From Chara braunii (taxonomy: Eukaryota; Streptophyta; Charophyceae; Charales; Characeae), in the NCBI GenBank assembly GCA_003427395.1, contig BFEA01000109.1, positions 944,479 through 974,568 on the forward strand: a DNA stretch of 30,090 nt. Direction: 5' to 3'. The position numbers and the translations under genes are program-made. Below are positions 8,200 to 17,679 of the stretch, piece after piece (the first letter of the stretch is position 1; each line of letters begins with the position of its first letter). Under the pieces are notes generated by a model, which was not told where the DNA came from, did no database searches, and was given only the letters and a program-made list of their open reading frames with translations.

Positions 8200-9170
8200 C
8201 GTGGCTACCTGCACCCCGTTCTCGATATGTGCGCGTGCACACTCTGATGCGCACGGCCACTGACACCTCTATCCGATTGCTCTCGTTTGTGCAGGTGTGC
8301 ACGCCCAACTGTGCGCCTTCCTATCTCGATCACGCACGTCAGTGCGAGCTTGCACTTGCGCGTGCGCTGGTGTACACCCACGGATCCCGACTGCGCGGGT
8401 TTACACGTGTGCTTGGGTGATAGTGCGCCCTTTTATCCCGATTGTTGTCGCCCGTGCCCGTTCGCGCTTGTGCGCACGCGACAGCACTCCCTCCTATCCT
8501 GATCACGCCTTTGCGTGCCTGTTCGCGCTTGTGCGCGCGTGGGTGTACGTCCACGAATTCGACTGGGCGGGTTCACGAGCGTGCGTGCGCGGTTGTGCGC
8601 CCTCTTATCCCAATCGCGACGTGTTTGCCCGGGTGTGTGTGCGGCTCTTCTGACCTTGCGCGTTTCCGCACGTGCGCACACGGTTGTCCTGGTCTTGCGC
8701 GTTTGCACGCATGCACGTACACGTGTGTGCCCAAGATTCCCGACTGTTGTCCCGACTGCATGGTTTTGCGCGCGTGCGTGCTTGACTGCACGCCCTCCTA
8801 TCCCGACCACACCTGTCCGTGCCCGTTCGCCCTTATGTGCACGCGGGTGTATGCCCACGGCTCCGACTGGGCAGGTTCACGTGCGTGCGCGTGCGGTTGT
8901 GCGCCCTCTTATCCCGATCGAGGTGCATTTGCCCGGGTGTGCACGCGGCTTTTCAGACCTTGCGCGTTTGCATACGTGAGTGCACGGCTGTCCCGACCTT
9001 GCGAGTTTGCGCGCGTGCACGCGCAGCTGTGCGCCTACGGATCCCGATTGCGGGAGTATGTGCGCGTTTGACCCCGATGTCGCGCAACTGTGCACGCCCT
9101 GGGACCGCTCGTGCGCACGCCTTGCCCCCGACAGTGCGCCGATGCGCGCTTGTGGGCGCGTGTGTCACTA
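8200..9170. repeat. CpG-rich composite tandem array
   Basis: Alternating purine-pyrimidine words (GCGCGTGCG, GTGCGC, CACGCG) dominate. A segment beginning GTTCGC.CTT.TG near 8520 and running through GTGCGCCCTCTTATCCC, TTTGCCCGGGTGTG and CCTTGCGCGTTT repeats about 305 bases later near 8825. A shorter related unit starts near 8350. Long open frames exist on both strands (up to 209 codons, Cys/Arg/Ala-rich), which I attribute to the repeat. The alternating pattern could adopt Z-DNA, and the CpG density is high. Confidence 0.6.
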
Positions 9171-10590
9171 CGACGCCACTGCTCTGGGTAAGACACGACC
9201 CCTGATGTCCCTGCGCGTCTCCCCCCTTTCTTCCTCCTGGCTGGCATGTGTCCCTCCTCGAACTTTGCCTCAACTCCTCTGCTGGTGCGCCTAAAAGTGT
9301 ACTCCTCTGCTCCTCTTGTGTGCCTGCACATGCGCAAATGGGAAAAACGTCCCCCAATCTTGGGCCCGGTGGGGCTTTTATAGTTTGTCGTGCCCTCCTC
9401 TGCGTGAGCCTGAGCATCTGAAGCCTCCTAGGCCGCCGACAAGTTGCAGTGCCCCGGTACCATGGCTCTCTCCGAGCCTGCCTATTTGGGCCCCCGAAAG
9501 GTTATCCGACGAAGGGGGCCTTTTGGTCTGGTGTCGGACCTTTTGCAGCGCTCGGTAGCGAGGCTCACTCCGAACCTAAGTCCAAGCATGCCCAGGCTCT
9601 CGTGGTCCCCACATGAAAAGTACCAGGGCCTTGTCAATTTCCGTAAAGCTCGGTCTCAAAATTAATAAGTTCACGACCCGAGGCCCCCTTTCTTAGCCTT
9701 AGGCCTCGCAGGTCCCCTTTTTGGCTTTACTTAGGGTCCGAATGTCAAGGCCCCAAGCGCGCCCGAGCAGCGATTTCCCTTTGTATTGCTCCCATGATGA
9801 ACTCCGGTGTCGACTGCCGCTTAGTTCGCCTGAGGGCTCGTCTTAAGAGCCCAGCGCTCTCTTTTGTCTGGCCCATCGCCGGACACCTTAATGTAAGTCC
9901 GGCCTTTTCGTTCTTGTCCCTCATCCAGAGCCTCTAACGTTTCTTCCGCGATCGTTGTGCTTTTATATCTTGACTGTGATGAGCCTTTGTAGTGTTCATG
10001 AAAGAATGCTCACTCAGATCTTTGAGGTCCACTTTTTCCTAACGCCTTGGCCTCGATACCTATGGCGTGAATTTGATATCACAATCCCTCGATTTCGGTC
10101 GCGGTCTGATCCGATAAAACAAGTGAGCCCAGCAGCTTCCAAGTGTCATCACAAAGGAAGTAAAGGGCGGCGCAAGGCGAGAGCCCCCCGACATCGCGAT
10201 ACACATGGAGCTTCCGGTCGAGTATGCCAGCCATACCTCTCGCGAGCCTCTACGATAGGATAGGGCCTACGCGAGGTACAACTTTACCTCCACCTGCGGG
10301 AGTTGTCACCTCCCTTCGGTGGGTGTACCCCTGCCGAGCTACCAGTCCACAGTACGAAAATTAATTAGCTGCAATCGCAGAGGTGGACCAGACGAGGGCG
10401 TTTTCTCGTTTGTTGACCCATAGGGGGTACGCATGGTCTCATGCCTCTATCGGACCAGCACGCAAACCGACGCATTGGGGGGCTGAAGTTCCAAGCGGGA
10501 CTCGTCGACGGTCGTCTAGGACGCATCCCACTCACCACGCGTTACACCACGCTTTAAAACATAAAATTAAAAACACACATACATAAGGAA
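9171..10590. other. No recognisable gene; possible LTR-retrotransposon-like noncoding sequence
   Basis: Mixed sequence without a supported frame. Around 10240-10350 there are short complementary words (GGTGGGTGTACC, CACCTCCC) but no complete structure I can name. Reverse transcriptase, integrase or protease motifs are not visible, so any element here is non-autonomous or degraded. Confidence 0.3.
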
Positions 10591-10592
10591 CA

Positions 10593-11306
10593 ACACAAAA
10601 TAAAACAACACAAACAATCCTAGTCCCTTCAGTACTCATCCCATAACTTTCTGAAGCGGAGATCGGATAGGCGACACGCGAGAGACTTAGTATAAAACCG
10701 ACCGGGCGCAAGGGTTTTCTCATATCGACTAATAATGCAGGCTTACGCAAGCGGTCGCAATGATGACGTATTAGGTAGTACCCATACTCATGCAGTCCTC
10801 GTTAATTTCGAGGGTCGCATTCGACACTCAAGTGTCGACTGACACGCGCCTTGAGGGATTAATCTCTCGACGCTAGACAACTGCTAAAACCGGTTGAGAA
10901 CCACACCCTCTTCTGCACCCTGCGGAGAGTAGGTGGTACACAGGTTCATACCTGTGGTGACAATCGTCTCTTATTGCCCTGGAGACCAGCCTTATCGTCC
11001 AGGGTCTGCAAAGAACTCAAGGGGTTTGACTTTGACGACTTCCACGGACTACAACGCCCAACTATAAAACTCTAAAAAGCAAACGATAAAGAGAGTCTCC
11101 TTTTTTTTCCCTCAAGGTATAATCTATTTAACCCTTGCACACGGTCACAACACATTGCGCAAACATTCGACGAGTATGTATGTACATATAATATATAAAG
11201 GGTCAATAATATATGACAATCACTTCTCATAATCACAGTGAGACTCCTTTCAGCCATATATATGTATGTGATCGCATGTAGTCAAATCCAAAGTCCGAAC
11301 CACAAA
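10593..11306. repeat. Long repeat, full-length copy (LTR-like)
   Basis: Two blocks, 10593-10700 and 11160-11306, are repeated almost exactly at 13459-13565 and 13566-13712, where the intervening 459 bases are absent. The first block ends with TATAAAA at 10691-10697, a possible TATA box, preceded by a mixed-GC stretch; this arrangement would suit a promoter-bearing repeat such as an LTR. I could not define element ends or a target duplication. Confidence 0.6.
10691..10697 (+). promoter_or_regulatory. Possible TATA box
   Basis: TATAAAA followed by a GC-rich stretch, preserved in the second copy of the repeat at 13556-13562. There is no other evidence for transcription. Confidence 0.25.
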
Positions 11307-11309
11307 CAT

Positions 11310-11799
11310 ACCTGCAATCACATCAAAGATTTAACCAAAAGTCCACGCACTACACGAAGTCAACTTCAATCATTCTCTATACTTATACCCCTTGCTTTAG
11401 CCATGCAAGCCCCGACCTTTACCCAACCATCCAAAATAAATACTCAGTACCTTTGTTAAATGACCATTCAATAAAAGTCCGGGTGAAAACCTTAATAAAA
11501 CAATTAAAATCACCACGGTTAAAGCCTTTAGGTTGAGAAGTCGAGAGTGGATTGGAGTTGAGATAGGATTGAGTTAATCAAGGAAGGACCTGTAATACGA
11601 GACAGGTCAATGCCCAAGCTAAACTTGTAAGTGCATGTAGAATAATCTCCATATCACGTTCTTTCTCAAAATCCTTCTGATAACTAAGTCAAAATTTATC
11701 TCTAAGTCAGTGTCCAAAGAAACGTAGACCTATGACAGAATCTCCCCTATACAATTTTGATAGTCAAAATCGTCACCTGTGAAAATCTAATCTGACTCT
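11310..11799. other. AT-rich sequence, no recognisable gene
   Basis: Many short stops in all frames. The sequence grades into the tandem array that follows and may be its most diverged part. Confidence 0.4.
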
Positions 11800-12335
11800 T
11801 TTAAACTAAGAAAATTTATACTAGCTCCAATATGAAATTGAAATAATCTTTAACTCTAGAAAGTCAAATTTTGTCTAACTCCCCGAATTAGTAAATTTTT
11901 TTGTACCATCTCTTTTATAAAGGTAGACTTCCTATATTTATAATAAGTCAAATAAGAACTCAAAGTAAGACTTCAGTTCAACTAAGACAAAATTTAACTA
12001 ACTTCCTAGATTTGTAAAAATTTCGGCAGCACTCTCTTTAGAAAAGTGTTATTCCAAAATTTATACAAAGCTAAGTTCATAATCTAAAATAACTTTGACT
12101 TCTCAAGGTTCAATTTTGTCTAACTTCTTGAAGTAGCAAAAATTTAGGCAACACTCCGTTTAGAAAAAAAAACTTTCCAAATTTTACAAAGCCATATATA
12201 AAATGTAAGCAAATTTAACTTTGAAAAATCAAAATTTGACCAAATCCTTATTTTTTAGAAATTTCGGCAGCGCTTCCCGTAGAGAAAGTAGCTTACCAAG
12301 ATTTATACAAGACCAAGTATAACAAAAAATCCCAC
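11800..12335. repeat. Degenerate ~120-bp AT-rich tandem array
   Basis: The phrase TTTCGGCAGC.CT followed by TTTAGAAAA, then CAAAATTTATACAAAG recurs near 12020, 12142 and 12262, with a more diverged copy near 11898. Spacing is about 120 bases. Between these blocks another conserved word, AAATTTAACT or AATTTTGTCTAACT, recurs in register. Confidence 0.7.
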
Positions 12336-12357
12336 AAAGTGTGAGAATTGTCCTAAG

Positions 12358-12716
12358 CTACGTAGCACCGTGTTCGCGTTCAGAGGAGAACGCGAACATG
12401 TTCGCCCGAACGCGAACAAGCGCTCAAAACCCTCCGAACGCGAACATAAAAAATATTAAAAAAATATATATATATTCTCAAAGAATTCTGAAACAAATAT
12501 ATGTCATGTAAAATAATAAAACAAGAAACTTTTGCCTTGGAGTCATGTTCAAATTCTCATCCAATCATGAGTTAAAAATCAAAAACCAATTTTTTTTTTT
12601 TTCTTCTTTACGAAAAAAAAATATGTTCGCGACCTGTTCGCACGAACATGTTCGCGACCTGTTCGCGCGAACGCGCGAGCATGGAGGGGTGCGAACACGT
12701 TCGCCGTGCTACGCAG
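12358..12716. mobile_element. hAT-type MITE, 359 bp, with 8-bp target duplication
   Basis: The element is flanked by identical 8-bp repeats GTCCTAAG at 12350-12357 and 12717-12724. Its ends are inverted: CTACGTAGCAC at 12358-12368 against the reverse complement CTGCGTAGCAC at 12706-12716. Inside each end lie clusters of GTTCGCG / CGCGAAC in both orientations, while the centre is AT-rich. An 8-bp target duplication and clustered subterminal motifs are typical of hAT transposons. It has no coding capacity, so it is non-autonomous. Confidence 0.85.
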
Positions 12717-12724
12717 GTCCTAAG

Positions 12725-13245
12725 TAAAAAAAAAACTTAACTCTGAAAATGCAGGACTTGAACTAACTCCTATGATTCGAGCACGTGGAGAGTAACTAAA
12801 GTGACTAGCTGTCAAATTAAAACTCAGACTAAGTGGTGATCTCACTCAGCCACATGCAAGGTCAAACTACAAAGGTGAGTACTCTCACCAGCCCAAAGTT
12901 AACCTTGTCAAACGTAGTTCGTAGTCTTTCAATGATTTATCCCTTATACCCAACTTACATAAGGCGTAAAGCTCGACCATCCAATCTTATGGAAACTTGT
13001 CTAGCTCAGTCGTTGGATATACACAAACACAGGGCAGCCCAAAACCTCTCTCTTCCTTTGGCATATGACTAGGTTGTCCAACCTAGTCGCCCTGAACTGT
13101 TTGAAGTATCCAAATTATATATAATTGTTTGCACTTAGTCCTTTAAGGTAGCATATGACTGAACCGATCAACTTAGATCGAAGTTCAGCCTGCCCCTTCT
13201 TACCACAAGTTTATTCTTAATTGCTACTCTCTTTAGTTGGTGATA
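12725..13245. other. No recognisable gene
   Basis: AT-rich sequence with a 9-bp stem, 4-base loop hairpin at about 13066-13087 (GACTAGGTT...AACCTAGTC). A block at about 12976-12996 (GACCATCCAATCTTATGGAA) repeats at about 13257-13277. Confidence 0.4.
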
Positions 13246-13284
13246 GTCATAGTCGGACCATCCAATCTTATGAAAACATGTATG

Positions 13285-13340
<56 letters not shown>

Positions 13341-13460
13341 AGTTGGGCGGGGGGGAGACCTCGGTTGCGCGTGCGCCGGGTTTGAAATCAGCTCGGGCGA
13401 GGAGGAGACCTCGGTTGCGCGTGCGTGCGCGCGCGCGAGATCGGATGGTCCGACTATGAC
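13246..13460. repeat. Inverted-repeat element enclosing (GA)n and GC-rich motif
   Basis: The 22-base left arm at 13246-13267 (GTCATAGTCGGACCATCC.ATC) is the reverse complement of 13439-13460 with one mismatch. Between the arms are the (GA)n run and two copies of GGAGACCTCGGTTGCGCG. The right arm directly abuts the deleted repeat copy that starts near 13459. I see no clear target duplication, so the class is uncertain. Confidence 0.6.
13284..13336. repeat. (GA)n microsatellite
   Basis: A GA/AG run of about 50 bases with one early interruption. Confidence 0.95.
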
Positions 13461-13910
13461 ACAAAATAAACAACACAAACAATCCTAGTCCCTTCAGTAC
13501 TCATCCCATAACTTTCTGAAGCAGAGATCGGATAGGCGACACGCGAGAGACTTAGTATAAAACCGCAAGCATTCGACGAGTATGTATGTACATATAATAT
13601 ATAAAGGGTTAATAATATATGACAATCACTTCTCATAATCACAGTGAGACTCTTCTGAGCCATATATATGTATGTGATCGCATGTAGTCGAATCCAAAGT
13701 CCGAACCACAAAGAGAGAGAGAGAGGAGACCTCGGTTGCGCGTGCGCGCGCGCGAGAGAGAGAGAGAGAGAAAAAAAAAAAAAAAAAAAGAGGGGGGGGG
13801 GGATCTCGGTTACGTCTGCACGGGATTTGAAATCGATTTTTTTATTTTATTTTATTGATTGATTGGTGGGCCGGAGGGGGGGAGGGGGCCTCGGTTGTGC
13901 GTGCCCGCTC
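13355..13910. repeat. Five scattered copies of a GACCTCGGTTGCGCG motif
   Basis: The motif GAGACCTCGGTTGCGCGTGCG starts near 13355, 13405 and 13726, with diverged copies near 13802 (ATCTCGGTTACG) and 13888 (CCTCGGTTGTGCGTGC). At the first and fourth copies it is followed by GGGTTTGAAATC or GGGATTTGAAATC. Copies follow (GA)n or G-runs, as if the microsatellite and motif were one repeating module that was interrupted by the insertion at 13459-13712. Confidence 0.6.
13459..13712. repeat. Internally deleted copy of the 10593-11306 repeat
   Basis: 13459-13565 matches 10593-10700 and 13566-13712 matches 11160-11306 with only a handful of substitutions. The 459 bases at 10701-11159 are missing. The missing part does not begin with GT and end with AG, so intron removal is unlikely. 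High identity indicates a recent duplication. Confidence 0.85.
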
Positions 13911-14049
13911 ATTCCTATCTGATTGTGAGTTCTATACTTCCACTTCATTCCTCGCTTCCTCCATTGGACCTCACTTCCCCACACCTTCGCCTCTCACTTC
14001 TCCCTCCCTCTTCCAACTGCGTCGCAGGCGCAGCCGCGACGGGTCCCCT

Positions 14050-14280
14050 TGTTTTTTTAATAAATCCACCTGCGTCAACAGTTAGGAGTGATGGTAAGAG
14101 CATACACTCCTACCTGTCTTACAGGGAACTCGAATCTATTGGTGGGGAGCTACACCTGCTGGAAAGCGGGTCCAGCGTCCCCTGAGATACATTGCAATTT
14201 GAAAAATACATCATATACTAAGAACCGAAACTCCTCAAGTGCCTCTTCACCTACAGCCAGGCGCCTGATCAACATGCATT
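14050..14280 (-). mobile_element. A-tailed retroposon with conserved stem-loop, copy A
   Basis: Read on the minus strand it contains the family 3' block: GGGAC, then the stem-loop at 14176-14158 (stem GCTGGA/TCCAGC, 7-base loop), then CTCCCCACCAATAGATT, and a short A-rich end (T-rich on the plus strand at about 14051-14061). The 5' part carries AGGCGCCTGGCTG..GGTGAAGAGG near 14235-14265, also seen in the copies at 19.5 kb and 26.6 kb. Confidence 0.65.
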
Positions 14281-15020
14281 CCTAGCACTATTTCCATGGC
14301 TTCTCGGCTACTGATCCCGAGTTGTCCTGGTGCCGCAGGTTGAGAGGCAATCAATACTGGCAGACAAATGGTTGCTTGAGGATAAATTACCAAAGGGGTT
14401 GGGATCTCTGTCTGAAGCACGGGCTTAACAGACCGGCAATCCTCAAGGGTTTAGGGTTTTGGCAGGCAATCTGCCTTGGGCAGACCAAGAGGGTCGAGTC
14501 ATGGCCGTCTTTGAGCGAGGGAGACGGTAGCAATAGCTGATGTAGGCAGTTTAAAACAGGAGGATGGGAAAGGGAACAAGGGGCTTGTAGCAAAAGGCTA
14601 ACTGGGGCAGGGGTGATGGGATATACATCCTTCCAGATTGGAAGTAATCAATGTCGTCCACTCGATTCTCCCTACCATAAAGGAGAGAAGTGTTGCAGTG
14701 CGTTGTATGCTGTTTTCTTCTGACTTGCTGGTGGAATAGCAATTCGACTGACGCTCCCCGAAATGGATATGGAGCTGGAACCATAGGGCTTTTTTCTTTT
14801 TTATATTAAAAAAAAAGGTTTTGAATTTTAACCTTCATGCTCCTGCTGCCCGTGGGTCGAATGCAAGCTGATGGTGATTGCCACCTACCTACTGTCTTCC
14901 CGCGAGCACAACACACCTCACTATGACTTTGTGGTACCTCTTCCTGGTATACAATGCGCCCTCGTCACAACTGTCTGTCTGGGACTGGAAAGAAAGCTTG
15001 TATAGATTCATAATAACAAA
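14281..15020. other. No recognisable gene
   Basis: Mixed sequence. A single GGGTTTAGGG at about 14448-14457 resembles plant telomere repeat but stands alone. Short frames on both strands lack any recognised domain. Confidence 0.4.
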
Positions 15021-15022
15021 TG

Positions 15023-15324
15023 GACCTGCCGGCGAAGGACGATGACAAAAACATTTTGCGAAACACCCCAGCCATCAGTTGGATACCATCTTTGCAATGT
15101 ACCCCAACGGGGCGCTGCCGACCTGCCGCCGAAGGACGATGACAAAAACATTTTGCGATTGTACCCCAACGGGACGCTGCCCAACTTTGCAAAATGCCTC
15201 GACAGCTGCCAAGTTTGTGTAGGTGCAATCGCAAAAGGTCAAGCGAATTTGCCCAACTTTGCAAAATGCCCTGGCAGTTGCCAAGTTTTCATAGGTGCAA
15301 TTGCAAAAGGCCAAGCGAATTTGC
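15023..15324 (+). repeat. Two tandem duplications (97-bp and 72-bp periods), the second in frame
   Basis: Block 1 (GACCTGCCG.CGAAGGACGATGACAAAAACATTTTGCG) occurs at 15023-15060 and 15120-15157. Block 2 occurs at 15181-15252 and 15253-15324 with a 72-base period, so an open frame starting at 15042 reads the same 24-residue unit twice (PNFAKC..SCQV..GAIAKGQA). The frame runs 164 codons to 15536 but ends in microsatellite-encoded peptide. It may be a coding relic or chance. Confidence 0.6.
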
Positions 15325-15596
15325 ACACCCGCTTGACAGGGGCAGAACACAAACATGTCAGCCCAAAAGACCATTCCACTGTGGCCATATCTTTTAGGGA
15401 CATTTTGACATATATCTCAACTTATAGGGGTATTGGGAAAATTATCCTCCCCCCCCCCCAAAAAATAAGAGACTCTGTGTGTGTGTGTGTATGTGTGAGA
15501 GAGAGAGGGAGAGAGAGTTTTCCATCGATTGATTGAGCAACGCACCGACCAACAGGGGTGTGTGTGTTTTGCTGGCTTGTGATGGGGTGTGAACCG

Positions 15597-15821
15597 ACAG
15601 TCTGTAGAGTTTTCCATCTGGTGTGGGTGAGTGATAGTCTACTTCGATTTTGGTTAAGGTAGATTATCATTTACAATGTAATCAGTGAGGGGATTCTGCA
15701 GACTGTTGAGGGTTTAGCCTCCTGATGAGTCGGTGAAACTCCGATGAAACAGTTTGTCACAGCCCCTCGTTTGTTGTCCTCTTTTCTCTCTTTGCCTATA
15801 GTTTACCGAACAGTTTTGTTT

Positions 15822-15869
<48 letters not shown>
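15597..15869. repeat. Tandem unit ending in (TA)n, first copy
   Basis: The unit begins CAGTCTGTAGAGTTTTCCATCTG and passes through TTCTGCAGACTGTTGAGGGTT and GATGAGTCGGTGAAACTC to a (TA)n run at about 15825-15869. Its start recurs right after the next (TA)n run, at 16674. A related sequence in reverse orientation lies at 19884-19997 and also joins a (TA)n tract. Confidence 0.7.
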
Positions 15870-15872
<3 letters not shown>

Positions 15873-16653
15873 GGTTACCTGACCGAACGTTCGGGGGCCC
15901 CCGGGCTGGACCCCGAACGCGGCCCCCGAACGTTTGGGCGTTCGGGGTCCCGTTCGGGGGCCGAACACCTGTTCGGCCCCCGCCAAAACTTGTTTCGGGG
16001 CCTAAAAATACGTTTTTTTTTCTGAATTGTTTTTTGTGAGTTCTCTATGATGTAAACTACACGCCTATAAATTTTGAAGTCATTCTGCTAATCCAAAAAA
16101 ACATTAAAAATCGTCAAAGATGGGGGTGTCAAAACGTGCTCGCCCACTCACTATTTTGTTTTTTTTTTCACTTTTAACGTTTTGTTTTCACTTTATTTCG
16201 GGGCCTAAAATACTTTATTATTTTTTGAAAAAACTTTAATGAGTTATTGATTATGTAAACTACATATCTTTAAATTTTCAGGGCATTTTTCAATGCCAAA
16301 AAATAAATAAAAATCGACAAAGATGGCGGTGTCGAAAAGGTGCTCGCGCACTCACTCATTTTAATTCTCTTTTTATTTTTTCTTATTTTTATCATAGTGT
16401 TTATTTTCTGTATTTGATTTTTAATTCAAATTTGGTAAAGAATTTGGATACAGTGCCCAGGCAAATGTTGTTTAGTTTAGTTTACTCCATAACATATTTT
16501 GTTTTCGAAAGTTTTTGAAAACTTTTGTTTTTTTTTGTTTTTTTTGTTTTTGTCCGCGTTCGGCCCGAACGGCCAAACGCCTTCCGAAGCGGTCCCGTAC
16601 GTTCGGGCGTTCGGTTTCGGGCGTTCGGCCCGTCCCGAACGCTGGCAACCCTG
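15870..16653. mobile_element. hAT-type non-autonomous element, 784 bp, inserted in (TA)n
   Basis: The ends are inverted: CAGGGTTACC at 15870-15879 against the reverse complement CAGGGTTGCC at 16644-16653. Both ends carry dense CGTTCGG / CCGAACG clusters in both orientations. The flanks are (TA)n on both sides, compatible with an 8-bp TATATATA target duplication, though the microsatellite makes this ambiguous. CAGGG at the terminus and clustered subterminal repeats fit hAT elements. The interior holds a ~203-bp tandem duplication and no transposase frame. Confidence 0.8.
15993..16365. repeat. ~203-bp tandem duplication inside the hAT-type element
   Basis: TTTCGGGGCCTAAAA begins at 15993 and 16196. 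Both units then share GATGTAAACTACA or TATGTAAACTACA, a TAAATTTT block, AAAAATCG.CAAAGATGG, GGTGTC.AAA and a block reading GTGCTCGC.CACTCA. Divergence is substantial, so the duplication predates many substitutions. Confidence 0.75.
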
Positions 16654-16673
16654 TATATATATATATATATATA

Positions 16674-16803
16674 CAGTCTGTAGAGTTTTCCATCTGTTGT
16701 GGGTGAGTGATAGTCTACTTTGATTTTGGTTAAGGTAGATTATCATTTACAGTGTAATCAGTGAGGGGATTCTGCAGACTGTTGAGGGTTCAGCCTACTG
16801 ATG
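16674..16803. repeat. Tandem unit, second copy, cut by the gap
   Basis: Matches 15597-15729 with a few substitutions and then runs into the N gap. The direct repetition around (TA)n implies a head-to-tail array. Confidence 0.8.
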
Positions 16804-17598
16804 NNNNNNNNNNNNNNNNNNNNNNNNNNNNNNNNNNNNNNNNNNNNNNNNNNNNNNNNNNNNNNNNNNNNNNNNNNNNNNNNNNNNNNNNNNNNNNNNN
16901 NNNNNNNNNNNNNNNNNNNNNNNNNNNNNNNNNNNNNNNNNNNNNNNNNNNNNNNNNNNNNNNNNNNNNNNNNNNNNNNNNNNNNNNNNNNNNNNNNNNN
17001 NNNNNNNNNNNNNNNNNNNNNNNNNNNNNNNNNNNNNNNNNNNNNNNNNNNNNNNNNNNNNNNNNNNNNNNNNNNNNNNNNNNNNNNNNNNNNNNNNNNN
17101 NNNNNNNNNNNNNNNNNNNNNNNNNNNNNNNNNNNNNNNNNNNNNNNNNNNNNNNNNNNNNNNNNNNNNNNNNNNNNNNNNNNNNNNNNNNNNNNNNNNN
17201 NNNNNNNNNNNNNNNNNNNNNNNNNNNNNNNNNNNNNNNNNNNNNNNNNNNNNNNNNNNNNNNNNNNNNNNNNNNNNNNNNNNNNNNNNNNNNNNNNNNN
17301 NNNNNNNNNNNNNNNNNNNNNNNNNNNNNNNNNNNNNNNNNNNNNNNNNNNNNNNNNNNNNNNNNNNNNNNNNNNNNNNNNNNNNNNNNNNNNNNNNNNN
17401 NNNNNNNNNNNNNNNNNNNNNNNNNNNNNNNNNNNNNNNNNNNNNNNNNNNNNNNNNNNNNNNNNNNNNNNNNNNNNNNNNNNNNNNNNNNNNNNNNNNN
17501 NNNNNNNNNNNNNNNNNNNNNNNNNNNNNNNNNNNNNNNNNNNNNNNNNNNNNNNNNNNNNNNNNNNNNNNNNNNNNNNNNNNNNNNNNNNNNNNNNN
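16804..17598. other. Assembly gap (795 N)
   Basis: Unresolved bases. Frames drawn across it are meaningless. It starts inside a tandem unit and ends in (GA)n, so the missing part is probably repetitive. Confidence 1.

Positions 17599-17655
<57 letters not shown>
17599..17655. repeat. (GA)n microsatellite
   Basis: A GA run of 57 bases directly at the gap edge. Confidence 0.98.
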
Positions 17656-17660
<5 letters not shown>

Positions 17661-17679
17661 TTCCATCGATAGGATGAGC

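Noticed and set aside
8442-9071. 209-codon Cys/Arg/Ala-rich plus-strand frame
   Set aside because: Lies wholly in the CpG-rich array; other frames on both strands are open over the same DNA.
7600-9170. CRISPR array
   Set aside because: Repeats are contiguous or diverged without regular unique spacers, and the context is eukaryotic.
10701-11159. Possible intron removed in the shorter copy (retrocopy)
   Set aside because: The missing segment lacks GT...AG borders and no coding sequence flanks it.
14446-14460. Telomere-like GGGTTTAGGG
   Set aside because: Only about one and a half repeat units; no array.
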